A DNA stretch of 64,000 bases from Paractinoplanes abujensis (GTDB lineage: Bacteria > Actinomycetota > Actinomycetes > Mycobacteriales > Micromonosporaceae). The notes under the pieces are model-generated. The model saw only the letters and a program-made list of their open reading frames with translations. It did no database searches and was not told where the DNA came from. Shown one piece after another: positions 52,835 to 63,175 of this stretch (positions are counted from its first letter, which is position 1; each line of letters opens with the position of its first letter). The position numbers and the translations under genes were made by a program. Location of the stretch: NCBI RefSeq assembly GCF_014204895.1, contig NZ_JACHMF010000001.1:6634001-6698000 (forward strand). The letters run 5' to 3'.

Positions 52835-54793
52835 TCAGGACGGGGGCGGTGGTGGTGTGGTGCTGCCCTCAGCGGTGGCGCTCTCCGGGTAACCGTCCAC
52901 CGAGAGCGGTTCGACAGTGGCCCTCGCCTCGGAGCTGCCGGATTCGCCCGACAAGTGGGCCTGCCCCGCGGCGGTGTTCGACGGCGAGGCAGACTGCTCA
53001 ACCTGCTCCACGAGGGCCGGAGCAGTTCCCCCAGCGGCCTGGACGGTGGGCTGACCGGCAGCCGGCGCAGGCTGGGCGACGGACGGAGCGGTCCCCTCAG
53101 CAGCCTGAGCGGCCACGGTCCGAGCGGTCCCAGCGGTGGCGTGGGTGGCCACGGTCGGGGCGGTCTCCCCAGCAGGCTGAGCGGCCACGGTCGGCGCGGT
53201 CCCCCCAGCAGCCTGAGCGGCCACGGTCGGCGCGGTCCCCCCAGCAGCCTGAGCGGCCGCGGTCGGAGCGGTCTCCCCAGTTGGCTGGGCGGCGACAGTC
53301 GAAGCGGTTCCAGCGGCCTGGGTGGCCACGGTCGGGGCAGTCTCCCCAGCGGGCTGGGCGACGACCGTCGTCGGAGCAGTTTCCGCAGCGTCCTGGGTAG
53401 CCACGGTCGGGGCGGGCTGGGCAGCGCCATCGCCCGCGGGCTGTGGGGAAGGGCGGGCGTACGGGGAGTTGGGGTCGGCCGGCGGGTGCTGCGATGTCGG
53501 GTTGAAGGCCGTGTGCGGCCCCGGCGTGGTGGTGTCGGGGTGCGTCTGCGGCGGCCGGGCGTACGGGGAATCGGGGTCCGGCGGGGACGCGGCCGTCACC
53601 GGGGGAACCGGCGCAGGTTGGGCGGCGAAGCCGGCGTCGGGTGCGTGGCCCGCGGGACGCGCGTAAGGCGACACTTCCTGAGCGGGCTGGGCGTGGCCCG
53701 GAGGCGGATATCCCGGGTGGGCCGGATATCCCGGGTGGGGCGGGTAGCCGTTGGGGCCGTATCCGCCTGGTGCCGGATAGGCCGCACCAGCCGGATAGGC
53801 CGTACCCGGATAGCCCGCGCCCGGATGGGCCGCGCCCGGATAGCCCGCGCCCGGATGGGCCGCGCCCGGATAACCCGCAGCCGGGAAGCCGGGTGCCGGC
53901 TGGGGACCACCCGCGGGATCCCAGACGGCACCGCCGGGCCTACCCGAGGCAGGCTGCGCGCCGCCGGCCGGATCCCAACCAGAGCCGCCGGGCACACCCG
54001 AGGCGGAAGCACCGGCCGCAGGATCCCAACCAGCGCCGCCCGGCCCACTCGAGGCCGGTTGAGGAGCCCCGGCCGGATCCCAGCCGGCAGCGCCGGGCAG
54101 ACCAGGGGTGCCGCCGGTCGACGGGTGGCCGGCGACCGGCGGATGGCCCGCGGCCGAAGGATGGCCGCCGAAGCCGGGCAGGGGACCGCCGAAGGCGGAG
54201 GCCGGCGAGCGGCGGAAGAAGGACCGCGGCGCCGTCAGGATCAGGATGCCGACCAGGGCGTAGCCGAGGATCTGAGCCACCGAGAGGGCGGCGTTGGCGC
54301 CGATCCAGCCGCCCGGGTAGGCGTCCGTGAGCTGAGCGCCCAGTGACCAGGGGGCCGAGTCGCCGCTGCGCTGGGCGGCGAGTGTCAGCACGGCGGCCCC
54401 GCCGCCCAGGATGCCGAGCACGCAGACGACCAGCGTCGTGATGCGGGCCACGTTGCTGCCGCGGCGCAGGGAGAGGCCGACCACCACGAACAGCGCGAAG
54501 GCGATCACGGCCAGGGCCAGCGCGATCGCGGCGCCGAGCCAGACCACGGCGACGTAATACTCCGGGTCGTTGTCGCCACCGAAACGCTGGAAGCCTTGGC
54601 CGTTGCCCGTGACGTCACGGAAACGGTCGATCGTGCCGGGCACGATGGCCAGCGTGGCGATGGCGTAGATCAACCCGACACCGGCCATGAGCCAGAGCAG
54701 GGCGGCCGCGAAGGTCACCGTCGGCGGCCGGCCCGACGGTGCGGGCGGCGGCGTGGCCGCGATCGGCGGCGGCTGGACAGCTGGGTATGACAT
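52835..54793 (-). CDS. Four-helix membrane protein with repeat-rich C-terminal tail
   Basis: 652 residues. A Pro-rich N-terminus leads to four membrane segments (AAALLWLMAGVGLIYAIATL; AIALALAVIAFALFVVVGL; TTLVVCVLGILGGGAAVLTL; SVAQILGYALVGILIL). After APRSFFRR come about 430 low-complexity residues with GWDPAGG motifs, GAAHPGAGYP decapeptides and a TVAAQAAGGTAP dodecapeptide array. The membrane part and the FFR-then-GWDP junction are shared with the adjacent 54866-55795 gene, so they are tandem paralogues. Function unknown. Confidence 0.8.
   Translation of the reverse strand: MSYPAVQPPPIAATPPPAPSGRPPTVTFAAALLWLMAGVGLIYAIATLAIVPGTIDRFRDVTGNGQGFQRFGGDNDPEYYVAVVWLGAAIALALAVIAFALFVVVGLSLRRGSNVARITTLVVCVLGILGGGAAVLTLAAQRSGDSAPWSLGAQLTDAYPGGWIGANAALSVAQILGYALVGILILTAPRSFFRRSPASAFGGPLPGFGGHPSAAGHPPVAGHPSTGGTPGLPGAAGWDPAGAPQPASSGPGGAGWDPAAGASASGVPGGSGWDPAGGAQPASGRPGGAVWDPAGGPQPAPGFPAAGYPGAAHPGAGYPGAAHPGAGYPGTAYPAGAAYPAPGGYGPNGYPPHPGYPAHPGYPPPGHAQPAQEVSPYARPAGHAPDAGFAAQPAPVPPVTAASPPDPDSPYARPPQTHPDTTTPGPHTAFNPTSQHPPADPNSPYARPSPQPAGDGAAQPAPTVATQDAAETAPTTVVAQPAGETAPTVATQAAGTASTVAAQPTGETAPTAAAQAAGGTAPTVAAQAAGGTAPTVAAQPAGETAPTVATHATAGTARTVAAQAAEGTAPSVAQPAPAAGQPTVQAAGGTAPALVEQVEQSASPSNTAAGQAHLSGESGSSEARATVEPLSVDGYPESATAEGSTTPPPPPS
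53070..53425 (-). repeat. 36-bp in-frame tandem repeats
   Basis: About ten imperfect copies of a 36-base unit encoding TVAAQAAGGTAP-like dodecapeptides at the C-terminus of the membrane protein. Two central copies (about 53165-53250) are nearly identical, which indicates recent duplication. Confidence 0.85.
53795..53880 (-). repeat. 30-bp repeats coding GAAHPGAGYP
   Basis: Almost three consecutive copies of a 30-base unit (plus strand reads GGATAGCCCGCGCCC and GGATGGGCCGCGCCC in alternation) within the same gene as the 36-bp array. Confidence 0.8.
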
Positions 54794-54865
54794 CGACGAC
54801 TCCCCGCGGTGATCCGTTGCGCCCGAACCTACCTGGGCGCAACGGATGACGGGGTGTGAACCCGG

Positions 54866-55795
54866 TCAGGCCGGGTCGGTGGGCGGCTTCGGCGGAGGCT
54901 TCTCGTCGGGTGAGGACGGCGGCGCGAAGGGGTCGGACGCGGGCGGGGGCGGCGACGCTGGTGACCCCGGGTAGGGCGGTAGACCCGGCGCGGGCTGTCC
55001 GGGCTGCCCCTGCGTCCCGGCGCCGTAACCCGGACCGGAAGCGCCGTAACCCGGACCAGGAGCGCCGTAACCCGGACCAGGGGCCCCATGGCCAGGAGCG
55101 CCGTAGCCGGGGGCGCCGTAGCCGGGACCAGGCTGCCCCGGCTGTTGCGGGGCGGCGGGATAGCCGGGCTGCCCCTGCGGATAACCGGGTCCCGGATACG
55201 ACGGATAGGGCACCGACGGGTCCCACCCGGCCGCGGCCGCGGGCTTGCGGAAGAAGTCGTTGGACGCGGGCAACGCCAGCAGGATCACGACGGCCAGGAT
55301 GGCCAGCAGCCCGATGGCCGCCAGCGTCGTCGTGCTCGGCGTGTACCAGGACGGCATGGCCTCGTCGAGCCGCCGCTGCACCTCGTCCTGGGAGGGCCCG
55401 CCGGTTGTGGTGCCGGCGTCCATGCCGCCCACCAGCGCGGTGCCGCCCAGGTTGGCTCCCAGGCAGCAGAGTGAGATGCCGCCGATCACCCAGGTGACGA
55501 TGCGCGACGCGTTCTTGCCGCGGGAGTCGAAGAAGCCGAGCACGGCGAACCCGGCGCCGAGCAGGAGGTTGATCACCGCGCCGCCGATGAAGACGCCGCT
55601 CACGAACCCCTCGAAGCCCTCGGCCTCCGTGCCCGCGTAGACGTCACGGACGGCGTCGGAGATGCTGCTCGAGATGGCGAAGGTCAATATCGCGTTGATC
55701 ACTTGGATCGCGGCCACCAGGTACAGCAGGTAGGTCGCCACGGTCACGACCGTGGGGCGCGTCCGCGGCCCCGCCGGTGGGTAGCTCGGGTTCAC
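54866..55795 (-). CDS. Paralogous membrane protein with Pro/Gly/Tyr-rich tail
   Basis: 309 residues from the GTG at 55795, which has a GGGGG-type site; an ATG at 55819 is the alternative. Four membrane segments correspond to those of the downstream 52835-54793 gene (VATYLLYLVAAIQVINAILT; INLLLGAGFAVLGFF; IVTWVIGGISLCCLGANL; AIGLLAILAVVILLALP). The tail after NDFFRKPAAAAGWDP is rich in GYGAPGPGYGAPG repeats. It is 72 bases upstream of its paralogue and probably co-transcribed. Function unknown. Confidence 0.8.
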   Translation of the reverse strand: MNPSYPPAGPRTRPTVVTVATYLLYLVAAIQVINAILTFAISSSISDAVRDVYAGTEAEGFEGFVSGVFIGGAVINLLLGAGFAVLGFFDSRGKNASRIVTWVIGGISLCCLGANLGGTALVGGMDAGTTTGGPSQDEVQRRLDEAMPSWYTPSTTTLAAIGLLAILAVVILLALPASNDFFRKPAAAAGWDPSVPYPSYPGPGYPQGQPGYPAAPQQPGQPGPGYGAPGYGAPGHGAPGPGYGAPGPGYGASGPGYGAGTQGQPGQPAPGLPPYPGSPASPPPPASDPFAPPSSPDEKPPPKPPTDPA

Positions 55796-56141
55796 AATGG
55801 CCCCCAAATGTTGATCCATTCACGGTATCGGGCGGCCGCCAATCGTGCGACCGGGCCGCGAATCCGGGCGGTCTGTGGCAGCATCGGACGACGATGCCCG
55901 ATATATCCGTAAATAGGTCGCTCGTTCAGGGGGCGACACGGGTCGAAGATGGTCCCTACACTTCCATCCGTGGCACCGACGCGGCAGCGAAGCTCTTCCG
56001 CGATGCCACCTGTCCGATTCACGAGTCGCCCGCCCACTGTGAGGGCCGAGGCAGACCGTTCGAGCCGGGCGAAAGTTCCGTTACGCCGGCCGCGTGACCA
56101 CTCCGCGGCGGCCCCAGACCTGTTAAGGACCGGTGAGTCCC

Positions 56142-56318
56142 ATGCCCCACGCCGACACTCTGACCGTCGTTCACCATGACGACACGAGGACCCGATTCAC
56201 AGACGTCCGATATCAGCTCCACCGCGACGGCATCCGCATCTGGTCCGACGAGGGAGAGCAGGTCGTCACCGACGTCCTGATGACGCAGGCCTACCGGCAG
56301 AGGCCGGCCACAAATTAA
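56142..56318 (+). CDS. Small conserved-looking protein, 58 residues
   Basis: Starts MPHADTLTVVHHDDTRTRFT and ends YRQRPATN. A compact beta-strand pattern (VRYQLHRDGIRIWSDEGEQV) suggests a small folded domain. Ribosome-site placement allows either the ATG at 56142 or the GTG three codons earlier (56133, AAGGA upstream). It is followed by a strong terminator, which supports it as a separate gene. Function unknown. Confidence 0.6.
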   Translation: MPHADTLTVVHHDDTRTRFTDVRYQLHRDGIRIWSDEGEQVVTDVLMTQAYRQRPATN

Positions 56319-56341
56319 TCCACACAACTGAAGACGCGAGG

Positions 56342-56382
56342 GGCCCCGGGGCTGATCGAAAGATCAAACCCCGGGGCCTTTT
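56342..56382 (+). terminator. Strong terminator after the small gene
   Basis: GGCCCCGGGG (56342-56351) pairs with CCCCGGGGCC (56369-56378), with an inner TGATC-GAAA-GATCA stem, then TTTT. It lies between the 56318 stop and the convergent clpB stop at 56399. Confidence 0.88.
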
Positions 56383-56398
56383 CCCGTACGGGGTGAGC

Positions 56399-58987
<2,589 letters not shown>

Positions 58988-59007
58988 CTGCTCCCCTGGT
59001 CGGAAGA

Positions 59008-59028
59008 CTTGAGCGTACTCAACTCAAC
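59008..59028. promoter_or_regulatory. HAIR operator for HspR upstream of clpB
   Basis: CTTGAGC-N7-ACTCAAC at 59008-59028 matches 12 of 14 positions of the HAIR consensus CTTGAGT-N7-ACTCAAG. It lies 20-41 bases upstream of the clpB start, where a repressor would block transcription. hspR itself is at 62719-63153. Confidence 0.8.
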
Positions 59029-59133
59029 TCTATGCCCGCGGCGCCACAGCGACAACGCATGGGTGGGAACCGGCCGTGACGGTCGCCACGCACGGCCACG
59101 ATGACCATGGAAAACGCCGTAACGTAGCGAATC

Positions 59134-60360
59134 ATGGCCGTTCCACCCGCGGCGCACGGCAGCATGTCGCGGCGCCTGATGCCGCTCGCGCTCGTCTTCG
59201 CGGCGGTCGGCATCTCGGTCTCGTTCGTCGGGCCCTACCTCGCGCTCTTCCTCAGCGACGAGATCCACGCCGGCCCCGTTCAGACCACGGTGTTTCTGCT
59301 GGTCGCGCCACTTTCCGGGGTTGTCGTGGCGTGGCTGGTGGGCCGGCTGTCCGATCGCCGCCCGATCCGGCGCCCGCTGCTCATCATCGCCGCCGTGGCC
59401 GGGCTGGCCGGTGCCGCGGCCACCGCGTTCGTCCGCGACTACTGGCTGCTGCTCGCGGTCACGGTCACGCTGACCGCGCTGGCCGGCACCCTCTTCCCGC
59501 AGAGCTTCGCGTACGCCCGGCAGGTGCTCGAGCAGGGCGACCCCAAGCGCGCGGCCATGGGGATCAGCGCGCTGCGCACCCTGTTCTCGGTCGCCTGGGT
59601 CGCCGGCCCGCCGCTGGCCGCCCTGCTGCTGGCCGAGCGCGGCTTCGTCTACACGTACGGGCTGGCCGCGCTGATGTATCTGGTCACCGCGCTGATCGTC
59701 TGGCGTTACCTGCCCGAGGTGGGCCGCCCGGCCGAGCGCCGCGAGGACGCCGCACCGGCCGGACCCGAGGCCGGACGCTGGACGATCTTTCTGCTGGTCG
59801 CGGGGGTCACCGTTACGCAGACCGCGATGACGCTGGGTGTCCAGGCGATGCCCCTGTTCGCCGGCGAGGACCTGCACGGCTCGGTGCGCGACGCCGGCCT
59901 GATCCTGGGGCTGTGCGCCGCGCTCGAGATCCCGCTGATGCTCGGGTTCGGCTGGCTCTCGACCCGGGTGCCGCTGCGCCGGCTGATCCTGCTCGGTGTG
60001 GCGTTCGGCATCGCGTATCAGGCCATCGCGACCGCGGCCGGCTCGGTCTGGGTGCTGGCGGCGGCCCAGCTGCTCAACGCGGCCTTCATCGCGGCGGTCA
60101 GCGGGCTGCCCATCTCGTACATGCAGGACCTGATGCCGGCCCATCCGGGACGGGCCACCACGATGATCGCCAACACCTTTCCGCTCGGCCAGATCATCGC
60201 CGCGCCCGCGTTCGGGCTGGCCCAGCAGTTCGGCTTCCGGCTCGCGTACGGCATCAATCTCGCCCTGTGCGTGCTCGGCCTGCTGCTCATCCTGGCCACC
60301 CGCGACCGCCGGAACGTTCCCGGAGTGCCACAGGATGCCTTAGTGCCCGGAAGGGGTTAG
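59134..60360 (+). CDS. MFS transporter, sugar-efflux (Set) type
   Basis: 408 residues and about 12 hydrophobic segments. ISVSFVGPYLALFLSDEIHA at the first helix and GRLSDRRPIRRPLLIIAAVA at loop 2-3 fit the SetA/SetB-like efflux branch of MFS; GISALRTLFSVAWVAGPPLA is the fifth-helix region. Substrate unknown. ATG at 59134 after a short leader. It starts 146 bases from the clpB start, in the opposite direction. Confidence 0.85.
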   Translation: MAVPPAAHGSMSRRLMPLALVFAAVGISVSFVGPYLALFLSDEIHAGPVQTTVFLLVAPLSGVVVAWLVGRLSDRRPIRRPLLIIAAVAGLAGAAATAFVRDYWLLLAVTVTLTALAGTLFPQSFAYARQVLEQGDPKRAAMGISALRTLFSVAWVAGPPLAALLLAERGFVYTYGLAALMYLVTALIVWRYLPEVGRPAERREDAAPAGPEAGRWTIFLLVAGVTVTQTAMTLGVQAMPLFAGEDLHGSVRDAGLILGLCAALEIPLMLGFGWLSTRVPLRRLILLGVAFGIAYQAIATAAGSVWVLAAAQLLNAAFIAAVSGLPISYMQDLMPAHPGRATTMIANTFPLGQIIAAPAFGLAQQFGFRLAYGINLALCVLGLLLILATRDRRNVPGVPQDALVPGRG

Positions 60361-60383
60361 CTCACTGGGCTACCGTGGTGATC

Positions 60384-60881
60384 GTGCGTGTACGGGTGGA
60401 ACAGACTCCGCTGCCGGGAATCGGCGTTCGCCACGACCTGGTGACCTCGTCGGGGCGTACGGTCGGCGTCGTCTCGCACCGCAACGGCCGTCGCGACCTG
60501 GTCCTCTACGACGTGGACGACCCCGACTCGTGCCTGGCCTCGATCCCGCTGACCGACGACGAGGCCGAGGCCCTGGCCGACGTGCTCGGCGCCTCGCTCA
60601 TGCTGGGGCAGCTGGCCGGGCTCCGGCAGCAGGCGTCCGGGCTGCTCACCGAGCAGATCGCGTTGCCCGCGGGCTCGCCGTTCGTGGGCCGCAAACTGGG
60701 CGACACCCGCACCCGTACGCGCACCGGCGCCTCGATCGTGGCCGTGATGCGCGACCGTGAGGTGGTCGCTTCACCCGGCCCCGACTTCGTCTTCGAGGCG
60801 AACGACGTCGTGGTCGCGGTCGGCACCCGGTCGGGCCTGGACGGCGTCTCTGCCATCCTGGCCGGCGACACCGACGACTAG
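60384..60881 (+). CDS. Antiporter regulatory subunit, TrkA-C/KhtT type
   Basis: 165 residues. The N-terminus VRVRVEQTPLPGIGVRHDLV and the C-terminal RCK_C domain (GRKLGDTRTRTRTGASIVAV and FEANDVVVAVGTRSGLDGV) match KhtT-like gating subunits. These sense nucleotides such as c-di-AMP in relatives and control a paired CPA2 antiporter. The GTG at 60384 is preferred because TACCGT stands seven bases upstream, fitting a leaderless start; GTGs at 60375 and 60378 are alternatives. The partner antiporter gene follows after 16 bases. Confidence 0.85.
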   Translation: MRVRVEQTPLPGIGVRHDLVTSSGRTVGVVSHRNGRRDLVLYDVDDPDSCLASIPLTDDEAEALADVLGASLMLGQLAGLRQQASGLLTEQIALPAGSPFVGRKLGDTRTRTRTGASIVAVMRDREVVASPGPDFVFEANDVVVAVGTRSGLDGVSAILAGDTDD

Positions 60882-60897
60882 GCCGCGGTCACCTCCG

Positions 60898-62106
60898 GTG
60901 CACGGGACGACGATCCTCCTCATCGAGGTCGGCGCGCTGCTCTTCGCGCTCGGCATGCTCGGGCGTCTGGGCCGCCGCTTCGGGCTCTCCCCCATCCCGC
61001 TCTATCTGCTGGCCGGGCTGGCGTTCGGCCACGGCGGCCTGGTGCCGCTGTCGGCCAGCGAGGAGTTCATCGAGATCGGCGCCTCCATCGGCGTCATCCT
61101 GCTGCTGGTCATGCTCGGCCTGGAATACTCGGCCGGCGAGCTTGTCGGCAACCTGCGCGCCGCGGCCCCGGCCGGAGTGATCGACGCCGTCTTCAACGCG
61201 CTGCCCGGCGCCGCGTTCGCGTTCCTGATGGGCTGGGACTGGCGGGCCGCGCTGGTGCTGGCCGGCATCACCTGGGTGTCCTCCTCGGGCGTGATCGCCA
61301 AGGTGCTGGGCGACCTGGGCCGGCTCGGCAACCGGGAGACGCCGGTGATCCTCTCGGTGCTGGTCATCGAGGACCTGGCCATGGCGTTCTACCTGCCCCT
61401 GGTCACCGCCGTGCTGGCCGGCGTGGGGCTGATCGGCGGTCTCAAGTCGCTGGGCGTCGCGGTCGTCACCGTGCTCGCCGTGCTGGTCGTCGCGATCCGG
61501 TACGGCCGCCAGATCAGCGCCCTGATCTCGGCCCGCGACGCCGAGGCGCTGCTGCTCGGAGTGTTCGGCCTGACCCTGTTCGTGGCCGGGGTGGCCGAAG
61601 AGCTGAACGTCTCCGCGGCCGTCGGCGCGTTCCTGGTCGGCATCGCGATCTCGGGTCCGGTGGCCCACCACGCGACCGAGATGCTGTCGCCGCTGCGCGA
61701 CCTGTTCGCCGCGGTCTTCTTCGTCTTCTTCGGCCTGTCCACGGATCCCGCCGCCATGCCTCCGGTGCTGCTGCCGGCGCTGGGTCTGGCCGCGATCACG
61801 ATGCTGACCAAGGTGCTGACCGGTTACCTGGCCGCCAAGCGGGTGGGCATCGCCCTGCCGGGCCGGTTGCGCGCCGGGTTGTCCCTCATGCCGCGCGGCG
61901 AGTTCTCGATCGTCATCGCCGGACTGGCCGTCGCCTCGGGGGTCGAACCTGGGCTCGCCCCGCTGGCGACGGCGTACGTGTTGATCACTGTGGTGTCCGG
62001 TCCGATGCTGGCCCGGCTGCCCGATTACGAGTGGTTCAAGACCTTCATCCGCAGGTGGCGGCAGCCGTCGCGGCCTGCGGTGCAACCCCGTACGGCGGAG
62101 GATTGA
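60898..62106 (+). CDS. CPA2 cation/proton antiporter (KhtU/KefB-like)
   Basis: About 402 residues with some 12-13 membrane segments. The core helices show PLYLLAGLAFGHGGLVPL, VILLLVMLGLEYSAGELVG, WVSSSGVIAKVLGDLGRLGN and AVGAFLVGIAISGP. LSLMPRGEFSIVIAGLAV is the conserved PRGEF segment. Together with the preceding TrkA-C subunit it likely forms a K+/H+ or Na+/H+ efflux system. GTG at 60898; no ribosome site is evident, so translation is probably coupled to the upstream gene. Confidence 0.88.
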   Translation: MHGTTILLIEVGALLFALGMLGRLGRRFGLSPIPLYLLAGLAFGHGGLVPLSASEEFIEIGASIGVILLLVMLGLEYSAGELVGNLRAAAPAGVIDAVFNALPGAAFAFLMGWDWRAALVLAGITWVSSSGVIAKVLGDLGRLGNRETPVILSVLVIEDLAMAFYLPLVTAVLAGVGLIGGLKSLGVAVVTVLAVLVVAIRYGRQISALISARDAEALLLGVFGLTLFVAGVAEELNVSAAVGAFLVGIAISGPVAHHATEMLSPLRDLFAAVFFVFFGLSTDPAAMPPVLLPALGLAAITMLTKVLTGYLAAKRVGIALPGRLRAGLSLMPRGEFSIVIAGLAVASGVEPGLAPLATAYVLITVVSGPMLARLPDYEWFKTFIRRWRQPSRPAVQPRTAED

Positions 62107-62235
62107 CGCTCAGGCTGCATTAAGTTACTAGCAAGTATCTAATTGTGAGCCCTTGACACTTTCGCAAGACATCAACTTCGCGCTACCGTTCCCTCCCGAC
62201 AACTGACAGTCATCAGATTTTTCTCGGGCGGCGAC

Positions 62236-62682
62236 GTGGCAGTGCGTGAGTCGACTTTCTTTGGTTTCGCGAATCCGGTCGATCCCCGGCCGGAGGAGCT
62301 GCAGGCGTGGGCCTACCACCCGGAAGCCGTGCCCTTAAGCAGCATGCCTCCGGACTGGGACCTGCTGATCTCCGGTGACGTCCTCGCGCCGACACTGTTC
62401 GAGCTGGCCATGGACAGGCAGTGCCCGGCCCGCCGCTTCGCGCAGCACTGCATGTATATCTACGCCGCCGACGGGGTCCGGCAGAATGCCTCCGGCCAGC
62501 GCAAACGGCGGCTGAAGAAGTTCGTCGAGCGGGCCGAGGAGGTCGGCGACGAGCCGATGTCGATCTGGGCGCACAACTGCCGCGTCCTGATGAGCCGCCC
62601 CGAGATCTTCGACTACTCCGACTGGATCGAGGGCGGTCTGGTGCGGCATCAACGCCGGCTGGGTTTGTTCAACCGGCGCTAG
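62236..62682 (+). CDS. Conserved-looking hypothetical, 148 residues
   Basis: Starts MAVRESTFFGFANPVDPRPE. Trp-rich and helical (WAYHPEAVPLSSMPPDWDLL; FELAMDRQCPARRFAQHCMY), with a basic segment QRKRRLKKFVERAEEVGDEP. No signal peptide or known catalytic motif. The GTG start at 62236 has GGGCGG upstream. The 129-base leader is AT-rich for this genome and contains TTGACA at 62152-62157, but no well-spaced -10. Function unknown. Confidence 0.75.
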   Translation: MAVRESTFFGFANPVDPRPEELQAWAYHPEAVPLSSMPPDWDLLISGDVLAPTLFELAMDRQCPARRFAQHCMYIYAADGVRQNASGQRKRRLKKFVERAEEVGDEPMSIWAHNCRVLMSRPEIFDYSDWIEGGLVRHQRRLGLFNRR

Positions 62683-62685
62683 ACG

Positions 62686-62714
62686 AAAACGGCCCCGCTG
62701 AGCGGGGCCGTTTT
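62686..62714. terminator. Bidirectional terminator before hspR 3' end
   Basis: AAAACGGCCCCGC, loop TGA, GCGGGGCCGTTTT with further T. Thirteen pairs with A/T tracts on both sides, between the convergent stops at 62682 and 62719. Confidence 0.9.
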
Positions 62715-62718
62715 TCGT

Positions 62719-63153
62719 TCACCTGTCAGCAGCTCGTCGGGGACGCCACACGACCAGGGCGGTCGAGGGACGTTCCTGACGCACCAGGTCGCGCCCGGCG
62801 TACGGGCTCTCGAGCTGGGCGATCCGGGTGTACGCCTCGGACAACTCCTGCTCGAGCTCGGCCAGCCGCTGCTGGAGGTCGCCCACCAGCTGCTCGAGGC
62901 CGATGATGCGCTTGATCCCGGCCAGGTTGACGCCTTCTTCCTGGCTGAGCTTCTGCACCTCACGCAGCAGCGCGACGTCGCGCTCGCTGTACCGGCGTCC
63001 ACCGCCACCGGCCCGGCCCGGCTGCACCAGCCCGAGCCGGTCGTACTGCCGGAGGGTTTGCGGGTGCATCCCGGCCAGGCGAGCCGCGACCGAGATGATC
63101 AGGACCTTCGCGTCGGAGGTCTGCTCGACCGAGATGCTGATCTCCTCATGCAT
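62719..63153 (-). CDS. hspR: Heat-shock repressor HspR
   Basis: 144-residue MerR-type repressor. The helix-turn-helix region is LIISVAARLAGMHPQTLRQY, then DRLGLVQPGRAGGGGRRYSE and QKLSQEEGVNLAGIKRIIGL. A C-terminal coiled coil (LVGDLQQRLAELEQELSEAY) follows. HspR with DnaK as co-repressor binds HAIR sites and represses dnaK and clpB. It lies 22 bases behind dnaJ, fitting the dnaK-grpE-dnaJ-hspR operon. A GGAGGT site precedes the start. Confidence 0.94.
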   Translation of the reverse strand: MHEEISISVEQTSDAKVLIISVAARLAGMHPQTLRQYDRLGLVQPGRAGGGGRRYSERDVALLREVQKLSQEEGVNLAGIKRIIGLEQLVGDLQQRLAELEQELSEAYTRIAQLESPYAGRDLVRQERPSTALVVWRPRRAADR

Positions 63154-63175
63154 AATCCACCTCCTAGTCGCCGAC

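Noticed and set aside
52346..54346. Plus-strand Arg/Gly-rich frame of 666 codons
   Set aside because: Most of it is antisense to the repeat-rich membrane protein on the minus strand, whose membrane segments and start are convincing. The repeats explain the long frame.
62152..62200. TTGACA promoter upstream of the 62236 gene
   Set aside because: The nearest -10-like hexamer (TACCGT) is about 25 bases away, too far for a standard promoter.
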